Assembly: GCA_012064415.1 (NCBI GenBank)
Contig: SSNU01000127.1
Location: forward strand, 323,690-387,689
Source of the DNA: Gyrodactylus bullatarudis
Taxonomy: Eukaryota; Platyhelminthes; Monogenea; Gyrodactylidea; Gyrodactylidae
Reading direction: 5' to 3'
DNA: 64,000 nucleotides
This document shows, one piece after another, positions 24,220 to 36,624 of the stretch. The notes beneath the pieces are model-generated. The model saw only the letters and a list, made by a program, of their open reading frames with translations. It was not told where the DNA came from and did not search any database. A program made the translations under genes and the position numbers. The number at the start of each line of letters is the position of its first letter. Position 1 is the first letter of the stretch.

Positions 24220-27200
24220 TTAAGAATTCATAGTATTATCATTTGAGTAGGTTTTTAAAATAGGTTGAAAAAATTTGTTAAATCTCTAATAAACAATGAA
24301 AAGAAAAGTTGAAATCGACCAGGGTAGTTAAAGATTATTCGATTAATTTTTTATTGAGCACATAGACTTGGTTTGTGCAAGTTTACAAAGAATTTCTTGT
24401 CAGTTTTTTCTAAGGCCCTAGTTATGAGTTCTCTTTTTATTTAACACGATGAGAATTTTAAACACATTGAGTCAAAATTAATATGATTTGTACTGTTCAC
24501 TCATGGCTATTCATGTTTATTCAGAGACACATGTTTTAAAATAAACTTTATTTCTCAAATAAATGATAACCTTGAGAAATTCTCGCAAGAAAAATAAAAT
24601 ACATCTGTTCCATCCTTCCACAATAGATCCGAGAATTGTATACACGAAGATGTTGAATGCAGGACTATTTAAATAAATAGGAGTGTTAGATAAAATATAA
24701 AACTTTCTGTCATAATATCATTAAAAAATGATAAATTCATACACATGTAGATTGGGAAAAAGTTGAATTATCACCCAGAAAAGTGGTGGGGGAGAGGTAA
24801 TCGCGACTCATTCACCAAGGAAAAGGGGAGAAATATGGAAAAATATGGAGATTTTTAAGTAAGATAAAAACAGTATTTTCATCAAAATTGAAAAAAAGTA
24901 TTAACAGAATTCTTTTTCTTAAAAGAGAATTAGCTATTCTAACAGATCTTATCTAAAGAATAGTGGGATCTTTATGAATAGATAAATTATCAAAATACGA
25001 TAGATACGTTTTCTTTAATATTTTGACTTTTCTAAAATGTTGAATCATTTTTAGAATTCTAATATTTACTTTACTCATAGGCAATTTGAAAATAATGCAA
25101 TTTTATTCTAGGCCATAATAATTGAAAATTAGAAATTTCCTGGATGATTAAATCCTTCTGTGCTTATTTAGTGCGTGCCATAAGAAAGATTTTATTAATT
25201 TAAATCACCTTAAATGCTATTTTTAGAATTAACCAAAAATCAATTTATTCATATTTATTAGCTACAGTTCAGACTTGGCGAAAAATCGAGCTAAAAATAA
25301 ATGTCTAAGAACTGCAGGATAACGTCGGAAATGTTTTTAATAAATTATTTCCCCTATTGATTTGGGACTAGTAAAATGAACAATATCAAAGATGTTTGAG
25401 AATAACCAAGTAATATGCTAATTTTGTCGGTTCACCAAGTCACATTTGTAATTAATAATAGAAGTATATTTTTTAGACAAACAAAAAAGCATATGACTTG
25501 AATATAGAATTAATGAATCTCGTATTTTATATCAACTTGATTAAAACCAGTTTCATTCTTGTATTAGTTTTCCTTAGAGTGTGGAAATATAATTGGAATT
25601 AATTCTCGATTTCATTGTGTTTCTAGGCCGACCATCGTGTCACGTAATGTTGGATTTTTTATTTCAAAAGAAACACTCTCTTAAATATAAATCATTTCAT
25701 GTGGCGATATCTAATTGATCCACTTGCCTAGTTTACTAACCACCTCCAATGGACTATAGTAACAAAAATTTTATTTACCTGTATTACATCTTGAAATGGA
25801 GAAAATTCTTTCGCCCATGAGTATCATTACAAAGTACTAGACATTACATTGACCATGACGAAAGGAGGAGTTGTTTGATGAAGCTTCATTTAAGGGGATA
25901 TAAATGAATGGTAACACCTTCTAATATATATAATCCCTTCTTAAATATTCACTGATGAGGCATGTTCCCTAATTATAAAAGTTTACTCTTGAGGCTATTT
26001 TAAATGAGAATATGATTTTTATATGTCTCATTAAATTGTTAATTCAAATTCAACATATCTATTTTAAGTAAATGATAAAAACATCCATAGATTTACGTAA
26101 AAATAAATATTGAGACATTTACTTTCTAACAAAAAAAAATTCCGCTCTATTTAATTCTGTAACTAAGCTCGTTAGAATGTGTCAAGAAATAGAACCGGAT
26201 CGTGAATATGATCAAAAAATCTGACGATTAGCATTTAACTATGGAAAAATTATGTCGAATTCATTTCAAAATTCACTGAAGGGTAATTCAAGGCTGAAAT
26301 AGCTAAATTTAAATCTTTCAAGGTGACAATTTTTATACTCATAGAAACATCATGTTCAGTTCAAGCCAAGATTAATTAATAGTAAATGGAACGACTGGTA
26401 ATTAATAAGTTTGAAATTTTAAGTTTCATCGCCACTAATGGAGCCTTCTAGCGAGTAACCAAGTCAGAGTAAGTCTATCATTATTTCATTTAAAAGATTT
26501 CTTTCAGCCAGTCTTGGAACATGCTTTTAACACCTTTTGTTAATATGGAAAATATCAAGTAGTATCTTTACTAAATGTTAGCTTAAAATAAAAATGAATT
26601 AATTTTTTATATTTTATTAACCATACCTCTCGGACAAATCTAGATACTGTTTTATCGTCTTACTCAAAAGTGTGTTTAGTTTTGAATGAGGGTTAAAAAA
26701 AGTGGCATGATTAACTGGAAGCCTTTACTAGGGAAAGGACTCAACAGATTGGAAAATAAAATCTGCATACCATACCGGTGAAGAGGAAAAAAAGGTCATG
26801 CGTATGATCTCATATTTCCATATTTTTATATGGGCAGAAGCCACAAATTTAAGAGTTTTTTAGGCTTCCTCTATCATCTTTATGATGACTCCTACAAATT
26901 CAACAATATTTCGTGAGACACTGGGTAGGAATTATTTGTATAAAATCTAACACAATGATTGATACACATCTTCTCAGCATTAGAACATATCTACCTGGGT
27001 AAAAGAGGCAATGTAGTGGAAATTATTGCCAATAATTCACATGTGTGGCTTTTTCTCTTGAAAAATCTCTCATATCTGACTTGGTCAGACTGACTATCAT
27101 GGTAACATATTTTTCATACAAACTCTTAATCCAAATATTCAACAAAACAAGATTCTCAACATAGGAAATTTCATGAAATGTTCTTCTAAAAATAATTTTA

Positions 27201-27420
27201 ATCTGATAATAAGATTAAGTATAACGGTTAAACTTTTAATTTATCCCATGCAAATCGGGAGAATAAATAGTCAGGTAGCATACCAACAACATCAATCTAT
27301 GCTAAAGAGCTCCTAAAATTAGCTAATTTGAAGCAATTTTTCCGATAGCATATTTGAATTGTTATCTTACTATTTATCTATGACTCTTGGAAATGGGTTT
27401 TCAAAAAAATTTGTTCTAAA
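24220..27420. other. Intergenic DNA
   Basis: A weak match to the Penelope-like terminal region (GACCAGGGTAGTT) lies at 24318, and one non-LTR stub at 26118. Nothing else is supportable. Confidence 0.4.
26118..26142 (+). repeat. 3'-terminal stub of the non-LTR family
   Basis: Only the terminal motif TTTACTTTCTAACAAAAAAA is recognisable. Upstream UTR similarity is too weak to place a start. Confidence 0.4.
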
Positions 27421-27424
27421 AAAA

Positions 27425-28272
27425 ATAAATTGGAGCTCTATATAAATAGAGATAAATGTAAATTGTTACTCCCATGCGGTCTTCCTGCAACCCTTTCGGA
27501 ATCTCTTCTACTTCCTGGAGAAATTGTCTCCTTAACTTTGGACCTAGGTTTCAAAATCTCGGATGGACTTAAAGTTGACCCTCTCTCTAATCTCCCCAAA
27601 ATAAAAACTACAATATTCTCAATTTTAAAATTCTCCAAGTCCATTAACCTAAGACTTAAGGCTTTCAAAGCTTTAGTCTTAAATAATCTAAACTATATCT
27701 CTCCCCCTTGTTCCCACACTAACTTTAGAAAAATCTCTAGAGATTGAGCATATTCAATCCAGATTTCTATATTTTTTATATCCTGACTTAGATTCCTACA
27801 ATTCTCGTATTTTAATCTCTGGGCCAAACCCTCTTTGGGTTAGAAGATATACTTTTAATGTAAAAACGTTTGTTAAATCAGCTGATTTTTTTGAAAATTC
27901 ATATAACCTTAGAAACCCCTCTTTCTCTGATCACTATTTACTATCGTCTTATAAAATGATCGATAAAAAATTCAAACTTACAGAATGTAATGATCTTACA
28001 AAAATTAAAACCATAATGTCTCGTATTAGGTCGAAACTAGACTACTCAAAGAGTCTTCTTTACGCTAATCTTCAATAATCCCAGAATATTAACGAAATCT
28101 CTTGAAAGGCTCATTTGTATATTTATTTAAAGTCAAATTTCTCTCTCCATGATTAAGTGACATTCCAATTTGTATCCAATGAAACTCCAAAATTTTATCT
28201 ATTCATCTTTTATATTATTTTGTACATAAAAATATCAAATTTTTAATAAACTTATTTTCTAACAAAATAAAA
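27425..28272 (+). mobile_element. Non-LTR retrotransposon fragment (copy I), frameshifted
   Basis: The first frame (27430-27747) encodes LYINRDKCKLLLPCGLPATL through NNLNYISPP. Homology then moves to another frame near 27710-27740 (IEHIQSRFLYFLYPDL to LLYANLQ, stop near 28078). The 3' UTR ends ATTTTCTAACAAAATAAAA. Confidence 0.75.
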
Positions 28273-28884
28273 TTTTCTTGGAATTTTATCATTTCGTCAA
28301 ACTCTAATAATGATACTATTAGCAACCGAAATCAGATTAATTAATTACATTTTGGTAATTTTAGAAAAATCTAACTTTGGTGTTGATAAAAAGTAATTCA
28401 GTACGCGAAGGGTTAAACTTCTAACCCAAAGATGATTTAGTTCTTATTACTGTTTCCTCTCTATAGATGGAAAAGCGAGAAAATTTAATTATACAAACTT
28501 TCAAAAAAACCACATTTGACACATATGGGCCTCGAAGAAGAAGTGATAATTTATTTGATTTTTATAGTTTATAAAATCGTAAAAAGTAATTGGTCTACCT
28601 GTCAGATAAAAGTATGACCTAGATGAAGATTTCTAGAATATCCGTTATTTTGTCTCAGTTTACATGTTGACACCATTTGTTGCCTTCAGTTTTATTGTCA
28701 GATTTCAATAAAACGATAAAACTTTTTGGGAATAATGTATTCTGAAATAAATATTCTATGGAATTATTGATTGTTTTTTTAATTTTCTTGAGGAAGTTTT
28801 TTTTATAATGAGCTCAGTTTAGAATTTGACTTTTCTACGTCTAGTTAAGAAGAGAATTTACAAAAAATTATTTCATATTTCAGG

Positions 28885-29165
28885 CCTCAAATCCCATTTT
28901 TTGAACTATGAGCTTATTTGATTTCAAAGTTAGAGAGGAATCAAAAGTTGATTTTTAGGATCAAAATTAGTCGGATAAATCAAATAGGCCGAATCAGATT
29001 TTAAGATTCACTACATCATCGTGTGAAAGTTGAATTTCGATCATTTTTGAATCAGTGAAATTTTAAGGACGAATGTCTAATCGGGATTCTGAAAATCAAC
29101 TTATGATCCCTCTCTCATTTTGAAATCAAAAACAAGTTTGGATCTAATTCAAGATTTTTATTTTT
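28885..29165. repeat. MITE copy, partly palindromic
   Basis: The left side, with ATCAAAAGTTGATTTTTAGG at 28940-28960, recurs inverted near 29090-29145 (CAACTTATGATCCCTCTCTC). Confidence 0.55.
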
Positions 29166-30059
29166 TTTAATTTATTACTCATAAGGCGATAGTGGGCTTC
29201 ATGATCCAAGTTTTATATAGCCTGACTACAAAACTAGAGGATAAGTGGATGAAACATGCAAATCTTGTCAGATGGGTTAATATATGCTGTTGTTTTTTGG
29301 CATAAATCATTATTCCTACACTTTTTATTGACATGTTTTAATTGAGTGTATTGTATTTTCATGAGTGCATGGGTTAATAATTTGCATAATCTGTCAATCC
29401 AACAGCAGCAAAACAGGATTCATACAATTCTAAATGAGCAAATTAAGTCTAGATTTTTTTAATGATCCTTTTATTGTTTTGGTCTCAAAGTTAATGAAAA
29501 AATCTTTGTCACTAACAACTTGAACTTAAATTTATTCATCTGGCCTTGATATTAATTAATTTATCCTAAAACATAAATACGATGATTGTCCAAAAAAATA
29601 TTATGGCTCGATTGATTTTTAGTATTTTGTATTTGCCTCTCTTCCTGAAAGGTTATTTTGGTTTTACATCTATTTATTTAATCAGAATGGAATTATTATA
29701 ACGTAGATTTAATGTAAAAATGGTGTTGAAATTTTTCTTCTTTCTTGAGAGACTCTTGATAAATCTGCTTATTAATTTCATGCATAAAACATGTACCTTG
29801 TTTTGAATAAGCTGTTCAGCTACTGTGGACATAAATCTTATCATTTCTGAAAATTGATAAGTTTAATAATTTCCATCAATAAAGGAGATGAATTTAGTAA
29901 TTTATCAATGGTGTTCATAAAGCCTGGATAGCAAAAATATAAGATGATAGCAAACTTGGATAGTATTTGGAATACTATAATAAGAGAATCATGAAAAAAA
30001 ATTTTTAAATCATTGGAAAAAGTTGGTTTGAACATGGTATTAAAAGGGTTAAATTAGAA

Positions 30060-30277
30060 ACAGTCAATTTAAGATCTAAAATGAGTAATTATTTATGATT
30101 TACTTGTTAGATTCATTCTTTTCCATATCTACTAACTCTATAAATGACATTAAATTTATTATTATATTCTTTAAATCAGCATGTTTCATTAAATAACCCA
30201 GATTACTAATTTCTATATTCCTATTTTGTACATATTACCTATTTCTCAATATAGATTTATTTTTAACAAAAAAATTA
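30060..30277 (+). mobile_element. Non-LTR retrotransposon fragment (copy J), 3' UTR stub
   Basis: It starts with degraded codons matching HLRSKIDYS (TTTAAGATCTAAAATGAG). It ends with TTTTGTACATATTACC, ATATAGATTTA and TTTTTAACAAAAAAA, as in the other copies. Confidence 0.5.
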
Positions 30278-30279
30278 CA

Positions 30280-32590
30280 GATTTGGGATCATTAATTAGT
30301 TCATGTATTATTTTAAAGTAATCTTCATTCAATATATTCTCTCCAAATTAGAATATTATGCTTTTAAACCTTATGTAGATAGTTTACTCGATAAGAAATA
30401 TTATTTCCCGAACAAAAACAAATAACCATAATTAATCAAGAGGCAAAGCAATCGGCCATAAAGAAATAAATGACCAAAATTTGACACCAAGACAAACCAA
30501 ACTATTCGACGTTATATTTCAGTAAACATGCAAATCCATGAAAAGATATACAAATTTTTATTTACATTATCAGTATCTCAATAGAATCTCATGATTTTCA
30601 TTCCTATGAACAACCGAAACAACAAATAAACTTGGACAAAATATGATAGACATTGAGAAAACTGGAAACTTTGAGTTTCGAAAATGTAATAAACCATCCA
30701 TGAGGCCATTTCCTAGCCAAAACAAATAAAGCCTTCTAGCAAATTCTTCATTTCTTCTTAAGAATATAAGATTTTTCTCGATTAATTTCAATTTTATAGT
30801 ATATCCTAAAAAAGAGTCTTCAGCAATCAAGATGATCACACAGCCAAAGTTTTAATACTCATTGAGATTGTGCTTAATCAGGTCAAAATAATAAGATTGT
30901 GAAAAATTGAAATTTCGTAAACCTACTAATTTTTCACTGATCGAGATCCGCCTAGACAATCACTGTTAAAACTTATGGTTTGATTAAAAAACTGAATCTA
31001 CAAACCCATTTTCAAAATTTTATTAAAAATGCATTTGGAATCAGCTCAACTTGAAAGATCAGACAGGAAACTGTAGTGCAGATGTGCTTAATTAATCGGG
31101 ATGATTTGTAATTTATTTCCAAAAATAAAAAAAGATAAATTAAAATTCTTACCAGATGCCTTCAGCTAGCAATAAAATTCAAGTTAATTTCTTTGAATTT
31201 CACATGTACATGTGATATTTAGGTGGGGTTGTGTTCACAGTCCCTCAAACTCAAAAATATATCCTATGTAACAATTCACTTCATCTGTATTTTTCCAACT
31301 AAAGTCAATTATAAATATAAAATTTTAACAAATTTTTGAATTTCGTTATTTCAATTATTAATATCCGTTTTTTCCACCCAAACAACTTTTTTTATGTCAC
31401 ATGCTGAATCAAAAGAAAAAAGGGTGGATTTCTTTCAATACAATGCTTCTTGGTTAGGGGAAGAATAAAGTGTCGCTTTTCATTTTAAATGAAAATAATC
31501 TCCAGTATCTAGCCATTACCTCCTTCTCCTAATCGAAATAATCTCTTGGGGGTGTATTGGGGAATTTTATAATTTGTATTTAGCTAACTGTTACCAATGT
31601 TTAAATATGCAGCATCTGAGTTTCTATATTCCTCCTTAATTAAATTCAAAACAGGACATGTATGAGGTTTGGAATTAATTATGTTATGATTGTGAACAAT
31701 TCCTTTTAGTGTTGACATGCATTAGGGAGATAGATTTTGTGAATTATTGATTCCTAGACCTGGATTAGAATCTGATCGGGGTTAAATTAGAGAACAGTTT
31801 AATTTCTCTTATTTCTCTCTAAGTTTACTTTGAATCGTGTTGGTCTTTTTATTATCGATGACATGAAAAGTCACCGCAAGGGATTCGTTTTCATTATGTC
31901 ATACAGAAATATTACTGCAAAACACGAGGGGGCAAATGTTCTAAAGATTAGCTTTCCTTTCTAATGAGAGGTCAAAAAATATTCAAAGTATCTTTCAGTT
32001 CAAATTATCACACAAGAAAGTGTTGTGTTCCGCTGGTGGAACAATGGGACATGGAGGGTATAAATGTCTAAACCCCGCTAAAAAGATTTTTTTTAATTCA
32101 TAAAGTTTTTGGCATCATTTTGAAACCATGTAATTTATTGACTGATTCCAGTCGTTATTATTTATTACTGCCAGGAGAGAGAATATTCATGTATTAATTA
32201 GAAAATTGATAGCCTTAATGTAACTACTGACCAATCATACCTGTACTTATCATCTTGATGGTTTTATAACTGACAGGTAAATAAATTATTACTCAGTGGG
32301 GATCCCTCGTGAGTATATATTTTTTCCTATTAGAAAAATTCACTCATTCATTAATAAATTGATCTCTAACAGGTTATTGAATTCCTTACTCTGGGTTGCT
32401 AAAGAATAAATTACAGTGAAAAAAGTGTTGAAACGTAAACACGTGTTTGCAATGTCCTCATTTCCACTAATTCACATTAAAATGTAGAAAAATGTCACAG
32501 TTACATTATCAAATTAAGTTTTGACAAATTTTTTTCATCCATCACAATGTCTCATGTTTTTGGCGTAATGTGTTAACTTTAATGAATCTG
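30280..32590. other. Intergenic DNA
   Basis: An 89-codon minus-strand frame (30570-30839) is the longest. It shows no recognisable motif and is not called. Confidence 0.4.
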
Positions 32591-32593
32591 TTC

Positions 32594-32790
32594 ATAGATA
32601 TGCATTAATAGTTGAAAAATTTTATGAGTCCTATTCTGTTTCTGAGAATAATTATGACCTCAAAGCTTCTAAATATAAATCTAACTACTTACTTATGTAT
32701 TATTATCTACTTTCAATACTATTAAATTAAAATATGAATTGTCTGATTGTGATGACTTGACTAATTTAAGATTAACCAGATGATTTTCGT
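32594..32790 (+). mobile_element. Non-LTR retrotransposon fragment (copy K), internal and decayed
   Basis: Translation gives RYALIVEKFYESYSVSENNY, then SNYLLMYYYLLS and, after a frameshift, KYELSDCDDL. This matches the family C-terminus. No 3' terminus is seen. Confidence 0.5.
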
Positions 32791-33539
32791 TTTGCTTGCA
32801 GACACTACTTTTTCATATTAAATACAATTTATTCTAAAATAATTTTGTGAATCTGTGAAAAAAGTCAATGACTATGCCTAGTTAATATGGAGATTAGACT
32901 AATATTTTTAAAGTTAAAAATTAGAAAAATCTAATTCACTTACTGACTACTATTCATACTTATAAGTAAGGATATGGAAAAATAAATATACCAAATTAAA
33001 TGGGGGAATAATTCTTTGACTAACATGAAGTTAATCTTTAATCTTCCAGACCATATAACAGTATGCTTTCTTATTCATTACATAATATTTTTTCAGGATT
33101 TCTTGCGTTTCATCCCATAAAATGACACGAGGGCATAAACTGATTATCAAGATGGTTAAAAATTTGAATATCACGCAAAATTTAATTGTATAATTAGAGA
33201 GAATCGCCAAATTTTATACAGTGTATGAGAGATAAAACTACAAAAAGACACATTTTAAACACAAAACTTTTGAAAAACAACCCTCTTCCCTCTGCCCAAT
33301 TTTAAATTATTTTTCTAAATCATCATAATACTTATGAGTAGGGTTTAAATTAGCTTTTTTCGTTGAAGAAATCTCTATGCCTGATTGATCGTACAAAGAT
33401 AAGGATCAAAAGATATTCAAACTTATATCATTTCACTGAAATTGATTTTTATCAAAAAAAAACTTTTTCCTAACATTGGTAAGACAGAGTAGTGGGGTCT
33501 TTTTTTCGTCTCGAAAACAAACAAATAAAGTGAAAGCGG

Positions 33540-33650
33540 GCTGATAATCAGTTCAAAATATACAGATTTTGATCAAATTTGATTTCTCGATGAAAAAATT
33601 GAGAATTTTGTAATAATCATAAATTCCCATCTTCATATTAATAGCTGTAG
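33540..33650. repeat. MITE right-end fragment
   Basis: GAGAATTTTGTAATAATCAT and AAATTCCCATCTTCATATTA form the typical right end of the family. Confidence 0.5.
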
Positions 33651-34030
33651 ATCAGATGTAATTTTAATAAATTATCACATGTAATGAATGAAAAAAATGA
33701 ATGAATGAATGTTCTTGGAAAATCGTAGGCAATGATATTTTCCATTAGAGATTTTTTGGCTGGTTTTAGGTGTCCACTATTATAATAAAATAACTTTGAT
33801 CTAGAATTTGTTGTTAGAATATTCCAAGTGTGAAATTTGTAACAAAACAAAATTTTATAATTAGAATTAGGAATTTCATCTGGTAAGTGTAAGATTCTTA
33901 ACTCTTGCAAAATATTTGAAGAGATTGTTGACTTTTCGGAAAAGTCATATGAATTTTCTTCTGATATGCCTGATGCAAACATTCGAATATAAATTTGATG
34001 CGTTGAAAGCAGAATTATCAATAATGACAT
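33638..34030 (-). CDS. Open frame of 130 codons, unrecognised
   Basis: An ATG-started frame whose last codons run into a MITE end near 33650. Low-complexity and hydrophobic at its start, it has a Pro/Asn/Tyr-rich middle. I find no motif or splice support. It may be a chance frame or part of a decayed element. Confidence 0.15.
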   Translation of the reverse strand: MSLLIILLSTHQIYIRMFASGISEENSYDFSEKSTISSNILQELRILHLPDEIPNSNYKILFCYKFHTWNILTTNSRSKLFYYNSGHLKPAKKSLMENIIAYDFPRTFIHSFFSFITCDNLLKLHLIYSY

Positions 34031-34314
34031 GCAAATTGTAAAGATTACAGACGAAATTCAGACTAGCTACTATCGGAATAAAGATGAACGCATGTAAATA
34101 TAGAAAGCTTGTAGAAGATTTCCCGAATAAATGGAAATTCTAATTAAGTGTGAATCATCACATTTGGTTTTATTTATTATTTATTATATACGGTAAATAC
34201 TTTTAAGGATATTCAATGAATATTATTCATCAAAAATAAAATTTTCAGAGATGGATAAAATAGAGTTGAGTTTTCAACTCTACTTATAAGTAGATACATG
34301 CATGTAATTTTTTT

Positions 34315-34862
34315 AAAGCATCAGCAGTGGCATTGCTTTAAAAATGATAAAAGTTAAAAGATTCAATCAAGATAATAATTTACAAATAATGAAAGAATTA
34401 GTAGAAGATGAATAAAATTAGATTAATATGTAAGCTGAAAAAACACCAAAACTCTCCAATAAATTGCAACAGTGGAGAGAAAAGTGAAAAAGCTTGCATA
34501 GGCCAGGGGAGTTGAAGGTTATAAGAAAATTTTTCTCGATACATCTTTGCTGTCATCTCCAGGGTTTTTATACAGAATGGAAAAATTTGAAACTGAAGCA
34601 GCATGTTTCTCCTGTTTGATATGCCTAGTTACCGCAGTGTCCTTATTCTGATGATAATTTGATCTTGTAGACAGCTTCCTAATTTTTCTACCCATGTAAG
34701 AAGCACCACAGTCACATTGGAATTTATAGATTAGTAGAGTCTTCTCCTCCGGTTTGAATAAATCTTTATGAATCAAACTAAACAGTCTCTGAGTTTTAAA
34801 TACAATTTTCTTTTAACTTTCATCATTTTTAAAGCAATGCCACTGATGATGCTTTAAGAAAT
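34315..34862 (-). mobile_element. Penelope-like element remnant with inverted terminal repeats
   Basis: A GIY-YIG coding fragment on the minus strand (34519-34776) lies between two inverted copies of one sequence. The copy from 34317 reads AAAGCATCAGCAGTGGCATT on the plus strand. The copy at 34810-34862 carries the same block on the minus strand. Penelope-like elements encode a reverse transcriptase followed by GIY-YIG and are framed by direct or inverted pLTR repeats, which fits. The reverse-transcriptase part is missing, so this is a severely truncated copy. Confidence 0.65.
34519..34776 (-). pseudogene. GIY-YIG endonuclease domain fragment of a Penelope-like element
   Basis: The 85-residue frame has no clear own start. 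Its motif LIYKFQCDCGASYMGRKIRK fits the GIY-YIG pattern of Penelope-like elements: the first part is ..Y.(I/F).C.CG.SY.G, followed by LSTR and a basic helix with H. The domain nicks DNA for target-primed reverse transcription. The stop falls at the border of the downstream terminal repeat. The upstream side stops at the inverted repeat copy, so the reverse transcriptase is absent. Confidence 0.7.
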
Positions 34863-34869
34863 GCGCATA

Positions 34870-36290
34870 TGGTTTCTAAATATATCTCTTTCTTATATGT
34901 TTCCAAATTATGAATTTAAGTGGATACTCGGACGTTTTTGATAAACAACGTGAAATACTCATTCATAATATTTTTTTTAATGAATTTGTATAAATAGAGC
35001 AAACTAACCATTGAGATTTTTGCGAAAAAATTAATTTTAAAATAGCATATTTATATCTCTATTTACAATAATAATACATAATATTAGAACAAGGGTATTC
35101 TGTTCTTCTTGATCACATTGACTATGTCTTAGTAATTGACTAAAATGACTGCGCTACTCAATGCAGTTTAGTTGCTCGTATACTTTGAATTGTCAATATA
35201 TATACAAAAATGTTTTATAAAGCCATTCCATCTATTCATAATTACAATCATAAAAGAGATTCATTATATTTAAATTGAAAATACAATGCTCAATATGGTC
35301 TAATTTTTCTTGCATTAATACTTGCGAGTATATATTTTTAAAAATTTGTCATAGATAATTTTGAATTAAACTCTTGAAGGAATACACTGAGAGTAGTAGT
35401 GGGAAATGAACTTTTAATCATTGGTGTTTCTTTAAAATTTTATAAGATAATAGGAGGTATCTTGATAAATATTTCAAATTCAATCAATACGTGTAATTAT
35501 TATACGGGGGTTAGAATTGATAATGAAGGGTAGAGAGCAAAGTAATATCTGGAATCTTTATAGAGCTATTTGTTTGAATTCGCTTGTAGGTTGATCTGTC
35601 AACGTGTCAGATTTATCTAAACAAATTCATATGATTACTTATAAGTATATACATGATAAGTAAATATATTTATTAATTGAATATCAGTTTGACATTTTTC
35701 ACTCGAGAATCTAATGTCACTCAAAATTAATTCTCAAGTTCACCATTGAAATCCTCATAGCTCTTCTCAATTATAAAGTGAAAACAATCGATTAATTTTT
35801 CAAGTGAATTAGTCAACTCTATATGTATGTAATTGGAAAAAATACGGCCTAGTGAGCTCTATAACAAAGTGGTACTTTGAGAAATAAAATCAATTGAGTC
35901 TATTTCATAATAATGTCTAATAGAATGCTGACAATGCATTTAACTTTAAAAGCATTCTCAGATAATGACAGACAATAAATATTTTACAGTATTCACTATA
36001 TTTTATTGTGGGTATCAGAATCTTTTAACATTGACTCTACTTTACCATGAGTTGAAAATCTTGATTTTGTTTCGAATAAGATATTTTGGCTCAGATGCGA
36101 TAGAGATTTAAAATATGAATACAGAAAATTTAAGGAATTTTACAAAGATCTAATAAAATCTTTGAGATGAATGAATGGATTTCAATCAACAACAAAAATT
36201 TCTGTAATCCGTCTCAAAATAAAAGAAATTAGAACTGTAACTTGGAATATCTTAGACCATAGAACTTTTGAAATTACCTGTATTTAATTC
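34870..36290. other. DNA downstream of SoxD
   Basis: Contains the 3' UTR and flank of SoxD. No clear single polyadenylation signal could be chosen among many AT-rich candidates. Confidence 0.4.
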
Positions 36291-36297
36291 TTGAAAT

Positions 36298-36624
36298 CTA
36301 TTCACAAAGCTCACCTTCATTGTTGTTGTTGTTAAGAATACTGTCTACAATGATTGCTGCCTCGTCATCTTTAATTGTTTTCAAGTCTGTCCTTCTTTTT
36401 GAGTTCATCATGTTCTTGTATTCTGCTATTCGAACCCTCTTGCCATCCATGAAGCAGGCACGTTTTGGTCTAGGCCTATACCGATATTCCGGATGATCTT
36501 CCATGTGTTGTTTACTGAGGCGTGATTGTTCCTCATAATATGGCATTTTCGCCTCGGCTGGCATTGCTTTCCAACGTTGACCGAGTATCTTACTGATGCT
36601 ACTATTGTGCATATCTGGACAGGC
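36298..36624 (-). CDS. SoxD: SoxD terminal exon: second half of HMG box and C-terminus
   Basis: The exon starts after an acceptor ending CCCATAG and runs 108 codons to the stop. It encodes the HMG helices after the ACPDMHNS segment, the motif [20 protein letters not shown], a basic RPRPKR stretch and [11 protein letters not shown]. An Asn run and an acidic tail end the protein. Confidence 0.9.
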   Translation of the reverse strand, partial: ACPDMHNSSISKILGQRWKAMPAEAKMPYYEEQSRLSKQHMEDHPEYRYRPRPKRACFMDGKRVRIAEYKNMMNSKRRTDLKTIKDDEAAIIVDSILNNNNNEGELCE

